NCBI RefSeq assembly: GCF_014467055.1
Contig: NZ_CP060696.1
Location: 2,294,001-2,358,000, forward strand
Reading direction: 5' to 3'
DNA from: Caproicibacterium amylolyticum
Lineage (GTDB): Bacteria > Bacillota > Clostridia > Oscillospirales > Acutalibacteraceae
DNA: 64,000 bases
The translations under genes were made by a program, and so were the position numbers. Below, piece by piece: positions 1-7,658 of the stretch (positions within the stretch are counted from its first letter, which is position 1; each line of letters opens with the position of its first letter). A model generated the notes under the pieces. The model saw only the letters and a program-made list of their open reading frames with translations, ran no database searches and was not told the DNA's origin.

Positions 1-390
1 TTCATTTTTCGGCATATGCATAGTCAGCACACCGTTTTCGAAGCTGGCGGTAATCTTCTCCGTATTAATACCGGAAATGTCAAATGAACGGCTCAAGCTG
101 TTCATTCTGCGCTCACGGCGGATGTAGTTACCGGCATTGTCTTTCTGTTCGCTGTCCTCTTTGTGCTGTGCGGTCAGCGTCATGCAGTCATTTTCCACAT
201 TGACATTGATTTCCTCTTTACTGAAACCGGGCAGTTCTGCTTCCAGCACATATTGATTGCCCTCGTCACGGATATCTGTGCGGCAGGGTGCAAAACTGTT
301 CTGAGTGGAATTGAAGAAGTCATCATCAAAGTGGTTAAAGAAATCAAACAGGCCAGCATTGCGATGCTCAAACGGGATTAAGTCAAACAT
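1..390 (-). CDS. Small heat shock protein, Hsp20/alpha-crystallin family (3' end outside window)
   Basis: ATP-independent cytoplasmic holdase chaperone that keeps unfolding proteins soluble. The 130 codons in the window begin MFDLIPFEHRNAGLFDFF and run into an alpha-crystallin domain with the family patterns VLEAELPGFSKEEINVNVEN and, near the edge, SFENGVLTMHMPK. The gene runs off the left edge, so roughly the last 10-20 residues are missing. The start at 390 follows a strong GGAGG site. A CIRCE operator lies about 145 bases upstream, so HrcA control is expected. Family assignment is secure; partner chaperones are not visible. Confidence 0.93.
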   Translation of the reverse strand, partial: MFDLIPFEHRNAGLFDFFNHFDDDFFNSTQNSFAPCRTDIRDEGNQYVLEAELPGFSKEEINVNVENDCMTLTAQHKEDSEQKDNAGNYIRRERRMNSLSRSFDISGINTEKITASFENGVLTMHMPKNE

Positions 391-534
391 GATGAAAACC
401 TCCATTTTTCTGCCTGCCCTTCTGGGGCAGTACATGTATTTTATTTTGTCTTTCGGGTGCTTCCCTTTGACAATTCTTATATTACCCGTCGACTGTTAAA
501 AATCATTGCATACTTTATGAACATATTTTAAATA

Positions 535-561
535 TTAGCAGTCTTTATATTAGAGTGCTAA
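535..561. promoter_or_regulatory. CIRCE element (HrcA operator)
   Basis: The inverted repeat is TTAGCAGTC, nine bases (TTTATATTA), GAGTGCTAA. This matches the CIRCE consensus TTAGCACTC-N9-GAGTGCTAA at all but one position. Read on the minus strand, the operator overlaps plausible promoter elements (TAATAT within the repeat as -10), as in many Gram-positive groE and hsp genes. HrcA normally binds CIRCE to repress heat-shock genes. The rest of the 391-753 gap is AT-rich and shows no gene. Confidence 0.88.
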
Positions 562-753
562 TATTCGTCCTTTTTCATTTTTAGCTTTTCTCTATTCCTT
601 CTTTACTTCTGCGAACTTAATTTATACACTGCCGAAATCCAATTGAAAGCACGTCAGGCCATACTTCCCCTTATATAGTACCAATATGCAGCCCGCATTC
701 ACCGCTAAACTGCTGAGTCTGCCCATACTCTGCCTATTGTCGCAAGCCACCTT

Positions 754-1449
754 TTAATTTTCAACAGCAATATATACATCCATAAAAGAAACACTGTCTT
801 CTTCATATACTTTTTCAAAACAAGGTAAAACTTCTTTTGTTTGCTTGTGCTGCAGGCCATTTACTTCCATATATCGCATAAGCGTTTTATATGCATTCGG
901 AATCAAGGAGAACGGTGCGCTAAATGGTTCTTTTACTGTGATAACTGCATACTGCTGCTTTGCTTGCGTAATAATTTCCATATCTGCACAAGTTGTATCA
1001 AAATCCGACGGCAAGATGCATGCCGCTGCATAGCCATGCATATGGTACACATTAATTTGCTCCTGAGATGTAAATGGAAAATCCCATCCGATAATTTCCG
1101 GCTGTTTTATCCCGCAGGAAATTGCCCAATCGTTCACATGCTTTATTGCATCATCTTCAGGCGCTCCGCTGATTACAGCGTACCTGACATATTGCATCGG
1201 CGGTAATTCTTCTACACAAATATTCGTGTATGCATCACTACCCGAATTCATATTTTCCCGTAACAGTTCATCTAAAGAGCAAGAGAATAGTTTGCATAGT
1301 GCAATAGCTGTTTCCATTTCAGGGAAGGCCGAATCTATTTCCCATTTTGATATCGTCTGCCGAGATACCCCCATCTTCTCTGCTAATTTCTCTTGTGTCA
1401 TCCCGTCATGCATTTTTCTGAGGAACTGCAAATTCTGTCCAAAGCTCAT
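754..1449 (-). CDS. XRE-family regulator with GyrI-like effector-binding domain
   Basis: A 231-residue predicted transcription factor. Residues about 5-58 are a helix-turn-helix of the HTH_3/XRE type (MTQEKLAEKMGVSRQTISKW). Residues about 75-231 resemble the GyrI-like/AraC effector-binding fold, which in the BmrR and Rob families binds small hydrophobic or cationic ligands. A longer in-frame start exists at 1584, but the start at 1449 is preferred because AAAGGAG lies in front of it and because the N-terminus then fits the domain. A 31-bp perfect inverted repeat sits about 85 bases upstream and may be its own operator. The ligand is unknown. Confidence 0.82.
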   Translation of the reverse strand: MSFGQNLQFLRKMHDGMTQEKLAEKMGVSRQTISKWEIDSAFPEMETAIALCKLFSCSLDELLRENMNSGSDAYTNICVEELPPMQYVRYAVISGAPEDDAIKHVNDWAISCGIKQPEIIGWDFPFTSQEQINVYHMHGYAAACILPSDFDTTCADMEIITQAKQQYAVITVKEPFSAPFSLIPNAYKTLMRYMEVNGLQHKQTKEVLPCFEKVYEEDSVSFMDVYIAVEN

Positions 1450-1532
1450 TTCATGATTCTCCTTTGCATTTGATGAACACATTATGACAGATAAAAAACT
1501 ATAAGTACACCAATTTGCATTTTCTCTTTTTA

Positions 1533-1563
1533 CAATGTATGCAACCTGAAGTTGCATACATTG
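1533..1563. promoter_or_regulatory. Perfect inverted repeat, candidate operator of the XRE/GyrI regulator
   Basis: Two 13-base arms, CAATGTATGCAAC and GTTGCATACATTG, are separated by CTGAA. The repeat lies in the 263-base gap upstream of the XRE-type regulator. No T-run follows on either strand, which argues against an intrinsic terminator. Autoregulation is inferred from position only. Confidence 0.45.
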
Positions 1564-1712
1564 CGTGTGTTTATCAATGAGCACAGAATATATAAATAAT
1601 CCGGCTCAGGATTTCGTGTATGGTAAAGATAATACAGAATGCAAATTGCCCTTTGCTGTTATATGTCATACAACCGTGTTCATCACGGACAATCGATTTA
1701 CAAAGTCGAAAC

Positions 1713-2453
1713 TTATTTTTCTAATTCTATAAATAAATACATTGGTATTTTTTTAAGCCAGGCAACTCTTGGCGACTTTTGAACCTGTTCTTTTGTCGGA
1801 ACAGGTTCATTCATGTCAGTTATCTTGAAATTGTTTCCGACAAAAGCCTTCACATAATCCGACAGCGTTCTATGCCTGTAAATAACCGGATCTTTCATTC
1901 CTTTGATTTCTCCAACCCATTTTTCAGGATTGTGGTAATCAGAAATGAGCACTTGAATGCTTCCATTGTTTTTTAGCCACGCGGTTTCTTTCCCCTTGAA
2001 GCATGGATGCAGAATTGAAATAAAAACAGTTCCCTTTGGCTTTAAGACGCGGTGAATTTCCTTTAAGGTCCCATCCAGGTCTTCAACATCCATCAACATC
2101 ATTGAACAGAGAACCAAATCGTAATAATTCTTCTGAATACCATTCAGGGCATTTGCGTTTATGACATGATGGTCAATCCTTAAACCCTCTTCCTCCGCCT
2201 TGTTCTTTGCATACCCGACCATATCTTCCGAACAATCGGCCGATGTAAGGAATGCGCCTTTATGTGCCAATGCTCTTGAATAGCCGCCATCTCCGCACCC
2301 TAAATCAAGAATGTGTTTCCCCTTCACATCTCCCAATTTTTCTAGTGTATATGGCATTATGTAATACATTCTGAAATCATTCGTCTGTGCAATATTGATC
2401 CATTCATTAATATTTGCCTGATTCCAGCATTCGGTTGAACTATCTTTTATCAT
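1713..2453 (-). CDS. Class I SAM-dependent methyltransferase
   Basis: A 246-residue methyltransferase of the Methyltransf_11/25 type. Motif I is ILDLGCGDGGYSRALA, followed by an acidic residue in SADCSEDM (motif II) and LVLCSMMLMDVEDLDGTLKE (motif IV/post-region). The substrate cannot be read from the sequence. The start at 2453 (MIKDSSTECWNQ) is preferred because GTGAGGAAAC precedes it. The upstream ATG at 2504 has only a weak site and would run into the recombinase remnant on the other strand. Transcribed alone; no operon partner is evident. Confidence 0.82.
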   Translation of the reverse strand: MIKDSSTECWNQANINEWINIAQTNDFRMYYIMPYTLEKLGDVKGKHILDLGCGDGGYSRALAHKGAFLTSADCSEDMVGYAKNKAEEEGLRIDHHVINANALNGIQKNYYDLVLCSMMLMDVEDLDGTLKEIHRVLKPKGTVFISILHPCFKGKETAWLKNNGSIQVLISDYHNPEKWVGEIKGMKDPVIYRHRTLSDYVKAFVGNNFKITDMNEPVPTKEQVQKSPRVAWLKKIPMYLFIELEK

Positions 2454-2496
2454 TTTTTGTTTCCTCACGAATTCATAAAGCCGCTTACAAAGCTCA

Positions 2497-2860
2497 AAGG
2501 ACATATCTTTCTCTGTCCGGACTGATGGAATGCGTTCAATGTAGTGCTACAGATATACTGGTCACAAACAAAAAGGGAACATGAAGCACGATATGATACT
2601 TTCAGAAATAAATATCGGACTCGATCCTGTAATGCAAAAAATATTAATGTAAATGAAATAGAAACTTTTGCTGTTCAGCATCTCAAAGCATATTTTCTGG
2701 GTACAGACTTCGAAAAAATGGCTAAAATGATTGTAGCACAAATTAACAATGCCAGTCCTAATCTCGAAGGCAAAGTTGCCACCTTCGTGTTCGCAAAAGC
2801 AAATTAGAGGATATCATTACTGCACTAATGATAGGCATTATGTTACCCAGAGACGATTAT
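2497..2860 (+). pseudogene. Decayed C-terminal fragment of a large serine recombinase
   Basis: Three frames together give the zinc-ribbon and coiled-coil tail of a TnpX/Tn4451-type serine recombinase. Frame one reads LSGLMECVQCS and TNKKGT (the usual LSGLxxCxxC entry to the recombinase zinc ribbon). After a frameshift the next reads TRSCNAKNINVNEIE and LKAYFLGTDFEKMAKMI. After another shift RKSKLEDII follows, a motif typical of the recombinase coiled coil. The catalytic serine domain is absent. The longest intact stretch is 2544-2807. It lies about 130 bases from tRNA-fMet on the opposite strand and is probably a relic of a lost integrative element. No attachment sites are obvious. Confidence 0.62.
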
Positions 2861-2931
2861 ACACCTATTTCAGAATTCAACAGCAAACTGGAACGGCAAA
2901 AATATTCCAAACAATGTAAAGTGCCATGTAA

Positions 2932-2983
2932 TAAAAATGTACGCCTACCCCGACAATCTTACGATGTCGAGATAAGCGTACAT
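2932..2983 (-). terminator. Rho-independent terminator of tRNA-fMet
   Basis: On the minus strand ATGTACGC pairs with GCGTACAT, with an inner pairing CGACA/TGTCG, and five T residues follow. It begins a few bases past the tRNA CCA end. Confidence 0.75.
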
Positions 2984-2989
2984 ACAATT

Positions 2990-3066
<77 letters not shown>

Positions 3067-3154
3067 ATATATTTCCTTTTCAAAAGGTGCTCATATATAA
3101 TAGCATAGTAAGAATTAAAAGTCAACTGTTTTTTACATTTTCTTTTTGAGCAAA

Positions 3155-3187
3155 AGAAAAGCAGCAGTCTTTGACTGCTGCTTTTCT
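3155..3187. terminator. Bidirectional terminator downstream of agrB
   Basis: AAAAGCAGCAGTC and GACTGCTGCTTTT form a perfect stem with T-runs on both sides. It ends the agrDB transcript on the minus strand. Confidence 0.85.
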
Positions 3188-3247
3188 TCAAAACAAGGTT
3201 TGTGCAACCAAACATCGACGCTACAGTCGACTTGAAAAACGCGGCTG

Positions 3248-3841
3248 TCACTCTGCCTTTGCAAGCCGATGCATATTTTTCAACTTTCCAGAAGCAAGCA
3301 TTCCCGCAAGTACCGCCTGAGAAAGACACATTGACAGTGCCAAGTTTTTCAGACCCACAGCCATCAGGGTTACAGCTGCAGCCGTTTCAATCAGCCATAT
3401 AATTCTGCCTGTCCTTTTATAATGCTGAATCTCCTCATCGTCAAGTGGTTTATTTGCATCTTCTACAGGGGCTAACCATAGAATTACGATGCCACACAGG
3501 AACAGTATAAGGGTGTCAACAGGAATCATCCATTCAGGGTTAATATATTTGACTGCAAGCAGAACAGCAATAATAACCAGACAGGACAGAATATAACATC
3601 TGACCGGGGAACCCGCGTGGTACCCACCGACAAAGCGGCGAAGTACCGCAAAGCTTCCGTAAAAGAAAATACACTCGGGCAACATCTGGAAAACAAAGCC
3701 AATGAAAACTGTTGTCGCAATGTGAAGCAGTGCTGAAAGCAGCAAATTGATGCCGTAAGCATATGTATCGCAATCTTCCTTGGCTATGGCTCCATACTCT
3801 GCAAGTTTACATGCAATGCAGTTGGACAGCTGGCTTTTCAT
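3248..3841 (-). CDS. agrB: AgrB-type peptide-processing membrane protease
   Basis: Integral membrane cysteine protease that trims the AgrD propeptide and forms the thiolactone ring of the autoinducer. It has 197 residues with about five to six hydrophobic segments. The catalytic histidine and cysteine are in RRFVGGYHAGSPVRCY (about His75 and Cys82), at nearly the same positions as in the staphylococcal enzyme. Its ATG overlaps the agrD stop (ATGA), so the two are translationally coupled. A TTG three bases upstream is an alternative start. Family assignment is secure. Confidence 0.93.
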   Translation of the reverse strand: MKSQLSNCIACKLAEYGAIAKEDCDTYAYGINLLLSALLHIATTVFIGFVFQMLPECIFFYGSFAVLRRFVGGYHAGSPVRCYILSCLVIIAVLLAVKYINPEWMIPVDTLILFLCGIVILWLAPVEDANKPLDDEEIQHYKRTGRIIWLIETAAAVTLMAVGLKNLALSMCLSQAVLAGMLASGKLKNMHRLAKAE

Positions 3842-3996
3842 CAAAACTTCCTGAACTTCTTCAGATCTTTCGGAGCCTTCGGCTGATAGTAAACGTAACA
3901 GGATGTAGAGTTGGCACTGCGGGACAATGCACCTCTGGCAGCTTTTTCAGCTACCGTTGCGAGTCTGGAACATAGGACCTTTTTCACGTTCAGCAT
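3841..3996 (-). CDS. agrD: AgrD-type cyclic lactone autoinducer propeptide
   Basis: A 51-residue propeptide. The N-terminal part (MLNVKKVLCSRLATVAEKAA) is an amphipathic leader. The core is TSCYVYYQPKAPKDL, where Cys33 is followed four residues on by Tyr37, and the tail QPKAPKDLKKF is charged like AgrD tails recognised by AgrB. A five-membered thiolactone Cys-Tyr-Val-Tyr-Tyr with a short N-terminal tail is the simplest prediction. The start follows AAGGAGG; the longer in-frame ATG at 4035 lies upstream of the predicted transcription start and is rejected. Exact processing sites are inferred. Confidence 0.88.
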   Translation of the reverse strand: MLNVKKVLCSRLATVAEKAARGALSRSANSTSCYVYYQPKAPKDLKKFRKF

Positions 3997-4030
3997 AATC
4001 AGTTCCTCCTTAAAATTTTGATTAAGATGT

Positions 4031-4058
4031 ATCATACTCTAATTTGAGTTTTTTTCAA
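4031..4058 (-). promoter_or_regulatory. agrDB promoter
   Basis: On the minus strand TTGAAA (4053-4058), a 16-base spacer and TATGAT (4031-4036) precede agrD by about 35 bases. Two direct repeats abut the -35 box. Confidence 0.72.
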
Positions 4059-4066
4059 GGGGAAAT

Positions 4067-4101
4067 CGATAAGTGATAGTAAATCGGCGATAAGTGATAG
4101 T
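4067..4101 (-). promoter_or_regulatory. Tandem direct repeats, probable LytTR (AgrA-like) binding site
   Basis: Two identical 14-base copies, ACTATCACTTATCG on the minus strand (4067-4080 and 4088-4101), have a 21-base period, i.e. two helical turns. The nearer copy ends eight bases before the -35 box of agrDB. Paired direct repeats with this spacing are the normal LytTR-domain binding layout, and a LytTR regulator is encoded in the adjacent operon. Confidence 0.7.
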
Positions 4102-4145
4102 GGTTTCACCATTTTTTTACAAATTATATAGATTTATTACAGGGC

Positions 4146-5462
4146 TTAGCCAGCTTCTTTTTCCTGGCAGGAAATCGGGAAAGCAACGTTTGTATGAAAA
4201 ATTCTTTGTTCCTCATCGTAATAATAGTCCATGGTTCCATGATATTTTTTGATGGATTTTTCAATACTGAGCATTCCAATACCGTGTGCCAATTTGTTCG
4301 GCTTTCTGGTAACCAGTTTATGATTTACAATCTTTGGTTTGCAGTCACAGCTGTTTTGTATACTGATGACAACAAATACTTTGTTCTTTGAGTGAAAGGA
4401 AACAGCTATGTATTTGTTTGCCGAAATCCGGCAGGACTCAATTGCATTGTCCAATAAATTGGTCAGCAGTGCACACAAATCCACATCATTCATAAAGTTG
4501 AGTTGAATGCCTTCATTGTGAAATGAAATTGAAATTCCCTCCTGCGCACACTGCGTCTGCTTTTGATTGCAGATAACATCCATCATGTTATTGCCGGAAA
4601 AAGGCAGCCTGCTGGAAAGCTGATAATGGTCATAAATAGAAGAAACATATTCATGCACCCTTTCAGGGTGGTCCCCAGCTGCCAGTGTATCGATCGCGCT
4701 AAGATGATTTTTTATATCATGCACCAGCATTCTGGAGTTTTCGTACTGCTCCTGCAGGATTTTATAGTATGCGTGATCAATCGTTTCCTTTTGTCTTGCC
4801 AACTGCAGTTCCGTCATTTTCTGATTATTTTTAATCAAATTCTCATAAATAATGAAAACAACGATATTGGCAAACAGCAGTAAAATCGAAGCAGCACACA
4901 GGACGAGGTCATATTTTGCCGGCAGCTCTATTTCCTGCGAAATATGATAAATTGCATTCAGCAAAATAAATGTAGAAATCGGCAGTGAAAACAGCCCAAG
5001 CGATTTCAGCGGAAACTGCATACTCTGATTTTCGCGCATGGCAATATGTGCTGCCAGCTGGCACAAAATCAGAAAAACCAATTTGCTCAGGGAAGCATTT
5101 AAAAAGAAACTGTAAGCTGCATTGTTGGGACTGCTGGAAGCAGACCAAAAATCCGAAAGGAAAATTACGATAATTTCACTGAGAAACATGAACAGCGACA
5201 AAATGGCACTGTGAAAAACCGCCGACCAAGCCTTACATGCGTAATTAAAGATTGCCAGCAAAAGATTAACTACTGTAAAGGCCAGCACGTTGACAAACGG
5301 ACTTCCAACAAAATAAGCAGCAAACAAAATTCCGTATCCGGCGGCAAAGCTTGCCAGTATTGCACCGGCCTTGCGCTTATACTTAAATATACAGTTAAAA
5401 TAATTCCAAATAATCACTGCTTCAAATAAATAAAGCAGCAGTATTGAGATTGTGTTCATCAT
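4146..5462 (-). CDS. agrC: AgrC-like sensor histidine kinase (GHKL, HPK10 type)
   Basis: Membrane receptor kinase of 438 residues, expected to sense the AgrD-derived peptide outside the cell. Residues 1-210 hold six or so hydrophobic segments. The phospho-accepting histidine is in LVHDIKNH (about His248). The ATP-binding domain has the N box NLLDNAIES (about 335-343) and the G box HGIGM (about 393). Its first ATG overlaps the regulator stop by one base (TAATG), showing translational coupling with the gene before it. The gene order is regulator then kinase, and the operon lies upstream of agrDB on the same strand. The agrC symbol is by role; divergence from staphylococcal AgrC is large. Confidence 0.85.
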   Translation of the reverse strand: MMNTISILLLYLFEAVIIWNYFNCIFKYKRKAGAILASFAAGYGILFAAYFVGSPFVNVLAFTVVNLLLAIFNYACKAWSAVFHSAILSLFMFLSEIIVIFLSDFWSASSSPNNAAYSFFLNASLSKLVFLILCQLAAHIAMRENQSMQFPLKSLGLFSLPISTFILLNAIYHISQEIELPAKYDLVLCAASILLLFANIVVFIIYENLIKNNQKMTELQLARQKETIDHAYYKILQEQYENSRMLVHDIKNHLSAIDTLAAGDHPERVHEYVSSIYDHYQLSSRLPFSGNNMMDVICNQKQTQCAQEGISISFHNEGIQLNFMNDVDLCALLTNLLDNAIESCRISANKYIAVSFHSKNKVFVVISIQNSCDCKPKIVNHKLVTRKPNKLAHGIGMLSIEKSIKKYHGTMDYYYDEEQRIFHTNVAFPISCQEKEAG

Positions 5463-6175
5463 TATTTACCGCACTCCATCCACTGAAAAAGATCATGTTT
5501 AAAATGATAGTATTTCCGCTGCGAAATGTAAATTTTTATTGTCTGCTTGTCTCCATACTGCAGCGTAACTGCTCCCTTTTCAAACAGCGACACGTAATTG
5601 CAGTTCACAATGTAACTGCTGTGCGGCTGTGCAAAAAAAAGTTCATACAGATTATCCTTCCAAAAAGCAAGCGGATAAATGGTAGAGTATGTTTTACTCT
5701 GTGTGACCAACATTGTTTTGCCGCGCTCTGAGTAAACACATACAATATCCTTGACAAAAAGTGCTTCCATCTTTCCGTCCAGCATACATGTCAGTCGTCG
5801 GTTACGCGCCAGTGCTGCACTCAGCCCATGGTACAGCCGTTCTTTGTCCACCGGCTTCTGTAGATAGCGAAACACGTTCAAGTCAAATGCATCATCCAAA
5901 TACTTTTCGTAGGCGGTAATAATAAAGATGTAGATATCTGGATTTTGGTCCTTCAGCCAATACCCTGCCGTGATACCGTTGATTTTTTTCATTTCTACAT
6001 CTAAAAACGCCATGTGATAAATCTGTGGTTTTTCTGTAAGAGCTTCACCAGACTCAAACAGATCAATTTCCACCTGCATTTTTGTCCGGCTAAAATAAGC
6101 CTCAACATCCTCCTTCAGCTGCATACGCAGAACCGGGTTGTCATCGCAAATTGCAATTCTCAGCCTTGTTTCCAT
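5462..6175 (-). CDS. agrA: LytTR-family response regulator (AgrA-like)
   Basis: Cytoplasmic regulator of 237 residues. The receiver domain (about 5-125) has Asp11-Asp12 (AICDDNPV) and the phospho-acceptor Asp59 in MAFLDVEM. The LytTR DNA-binding domain covers about 140-235 (SSYIVNCNYVSLFEK). Preferred start METRLRIAICDD follows AAGGAG; the in-frame extension to 6301 lacks such support. It is co-transcribed with the receptor kinase and is the natural ligand for the 14-base direct repeats in front of agrDB, which would close a positive feedback loop. Confidence 0.87.
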   Translation of the reverse strand: METRLRIAICDDNPVLRMQLKEDVEAYFSRTKMQVEIDLFESGEALTEKPQIYHMAFLDVEMKKINGITAGYWLKDQNPDIYIFIITAYEKYLDDAFDLNVFRYLQKPVDKERLYHGLSAALARNRRLTCMLDGKMEALFVKDIVCVYSERGKTMLVTQSKTYSTIYPLAFWKDNLYELFFAQPHSSYIVNCNYVSLFEKGAVTLQYGDKQTIKIYISQRKYYHFKHDLFQWMECGK

Positions 6176-6360
6176 CCTGTTGTCACTCCTTATCAAAGAT
6201 AGTAACATAATTCTCCAAAATAATCCAGTTAATTGGCGATTTCGGCGGGATTTAAGGAAAAATTTTCTACTCCTCACCGATACGCCTCGCTGGAAACACA
6301 AAACAATTCATGCTATAATGCAGGAAATAGTAATTTTCACTGATAGGAAGTGCAGCACCC

Positions 6361-7257
6361 GTGTCTGTAAACAGGCTGTTTCAAATTATCAACATCCTCA
6401 TGGAAAAGGAAACGGTCACTGCTCCGGAACTGGCAAAACAACTGGAAGTTTCCGTGCGCACCATTTACCGCGACATTGACTCCCTCAGTATGGCCGGCAT
6501 TCCTGTTTACACAGTGCAGGGCAAAGGCGGCGGTATTTCCCTGCTGCAGCACTTCGTGCTGAACAAGGCACTTTTGTCTGAACAGGAGCAGGAGCAAATT
6601 TTGATGGCTGTAAAAAGCATTTCCCCAACTTCCAGTGAAATGGACAGCCTGCTGCTGAAAATGAAAGCACTTTTCCACAAAGCAGATACGAACTGGATTG
6701 AAGTCGACCTTTCCAGTTGGTACGAAGATGCCGAAAGCAAAGAAAAGTTCAATATCTTGAAAGATGCCGTACTGCAGCACCGCATTATTAGTTTCTCCTA
6801 CACCAGCGGCAGCGGCGTCCTTACCAAGCGAATTGTAAAACCTGCAAAACTCGTTTTTAAGTCAAGTTCCTGGTATCTGCAGGCGTACTGCCTGGAGCGG
6901 CAGGATTACCGCACCTTCAAGCTCTCCCGCATTTCTGGTTTGGAACTGACCGACGGCTGCTTTGCAGAAACGCTTTCACCCCCGCAGATTGACAGTTTTT
7001 CGTCTGCACGCAGCGGCGTACCTATTAAGCTGCGTATCAGTAAAACGCTGGGATACCGGATATATGATGAATTTGACCACCGCATGGTCAGCACAGACCA
7101 AAACGGTGACTTGCTGCTGACCATTGAAATGCCGGAGGACACCTGGCTTTACGGCTATCTTCTGTCCTTTGGCTCGGCACTAGAAGTTTTAGAGCCGGAA
7201 CATATTCGCAGACGGCTGGCAGAAGAAAGCCAAAAAATTTTGCAGAAGAATCAATAA
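6361..7257 (+). CDS. YafY-type transcriptional regulator (HTH_11 + WYL)
   Basis: A 298-residue regulator starting with GTG after AGGAAGTG. Residues about 1-60 are a DeoR-like winged helix (TAPELAKQLEVSVRTIYRDI). Residues about 135-215 form the WYL ligand-sensing domain, with the signature as SSWYLQAYCLERQDYRTFKL. A TATAAT box at 6313 is a possible promoter. The zinc-ribbon gene downstream is in the same direction but is separated by a terminator. Ligand and targets are unknown; such regulators often control adjacent genes. Confidence 0.88.
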   Translation: MSVNRLFQIINILMEKETVTAPELAKQLEVSVRTIYRDIDSLSMAGIPVYTVQGKGGGISLLQHFVLNKALLSEQEQEQILMAVKSISPTSSEMDSLLLKMKALFHKADTNWIEVDLSSWYEDAESKEKFNILKDAVLQHRIISFSYTSGSGVLTKRIVKPAKLVFKSSSWYLQAYCLERQDYRTFKLSRISGLELTDGCFAETLSPPQIDSFSSARSGVPIKLRISKTLGYRIYDEFDHRMVSTDQNGDLLLTIEMPEDTWLYGYLLSFGSALEVLEPEHIRRRLAEESQKILQKNQ

Positions 7258-7284
7258 CCTGACGTACGATGTCAGGTTATTTTT
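7253..7284 (+). terminator. Rho-independent terminator after the WYL regulator
   Basis: AATAACCTGAC pairs perfectly with GTCAGGTTATT around a seven-base loop, followed by a T-run. The stem contains the regulator's stop codon. Confidence 0.85.
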
Positions 7285-7338
7285 GGTAAGATGACCTCAG
7301 AAACAAAAATAATCACATTTTCAGGAGGTCTTTTTGTA

Positions 7339-7611
7339 ATGGAAGAAAAATTTTGTCAGTCCTGCGGAATGCCAATGGGTGAAACCGACGAGTTCTATGG
7401 AACCGAAGCCGACGGCAGCAAGAGTAAAGATTACTGCAAATACTGTTACGACAAAGGTACATTTACAGCCAACAGTACGATGGATGAAATGATCGAATTC
7501 TGCATGCCGATTATGGCAAAAGAAAATCCGGATATGAACGAAGCCACTGCACGCAGCATGATGAAACAGTTTTTTCCCACACTAAAACGCTGGAAAACAG
7601 GCAAAGCTTGA
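7339..7611 (+). CDS. Small zinc-ribbon protein (Zn_ribbon_2 type)
   Basis: A 90-residue cytoplasmic protein. Four cysteines in two pairs (FCQSCGMPM and YCKYC) form the putative zinc ribbon, followed by a helical C-terminal part ending SMMKQFFPTLKRW. This layout matches the short zinc-ribbon proteins often found beside YafY/WYL regulators in Clostridia. The start follows CAGGAGG; an in-frame ATG at 7291 lacks a site. Biochemical role unknown. Confidence 0.8.
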   Translation: MEEKFCQSCGMPMGETDEFYGTEADGSKSKDYCKYCYDKGTFTANSTMDEMIEFCMPIMAKENPDMNEATARSMMKQFFPTLKRWKTGKA

Positions 7612-7618
7612 CAGCAAA

Positions 7619-7654
7619 AACCGAGCCGGCAGCAAAAACGCTGTCGGCTCGGTT
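7619..7654. terminator. Bidirectional terminator between convergent genes
   Basis: AACCGAGCCG and CGGCTCGGTT form the stem. T-rich and A-rich flanks serve both the zinc-ribbon gene and the convergent DUF4405 gene. Confidence 0.82.
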
Positions 7655-7658
7655 TATT

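Noticed and set aside
3841-4035. Longer AgrD reading frame starting at 4035
   Set aside because: The extra 13 codons cover the predicted promoter -10 box and lack a ribosome site; AAGGAGG supports the start at 3996.
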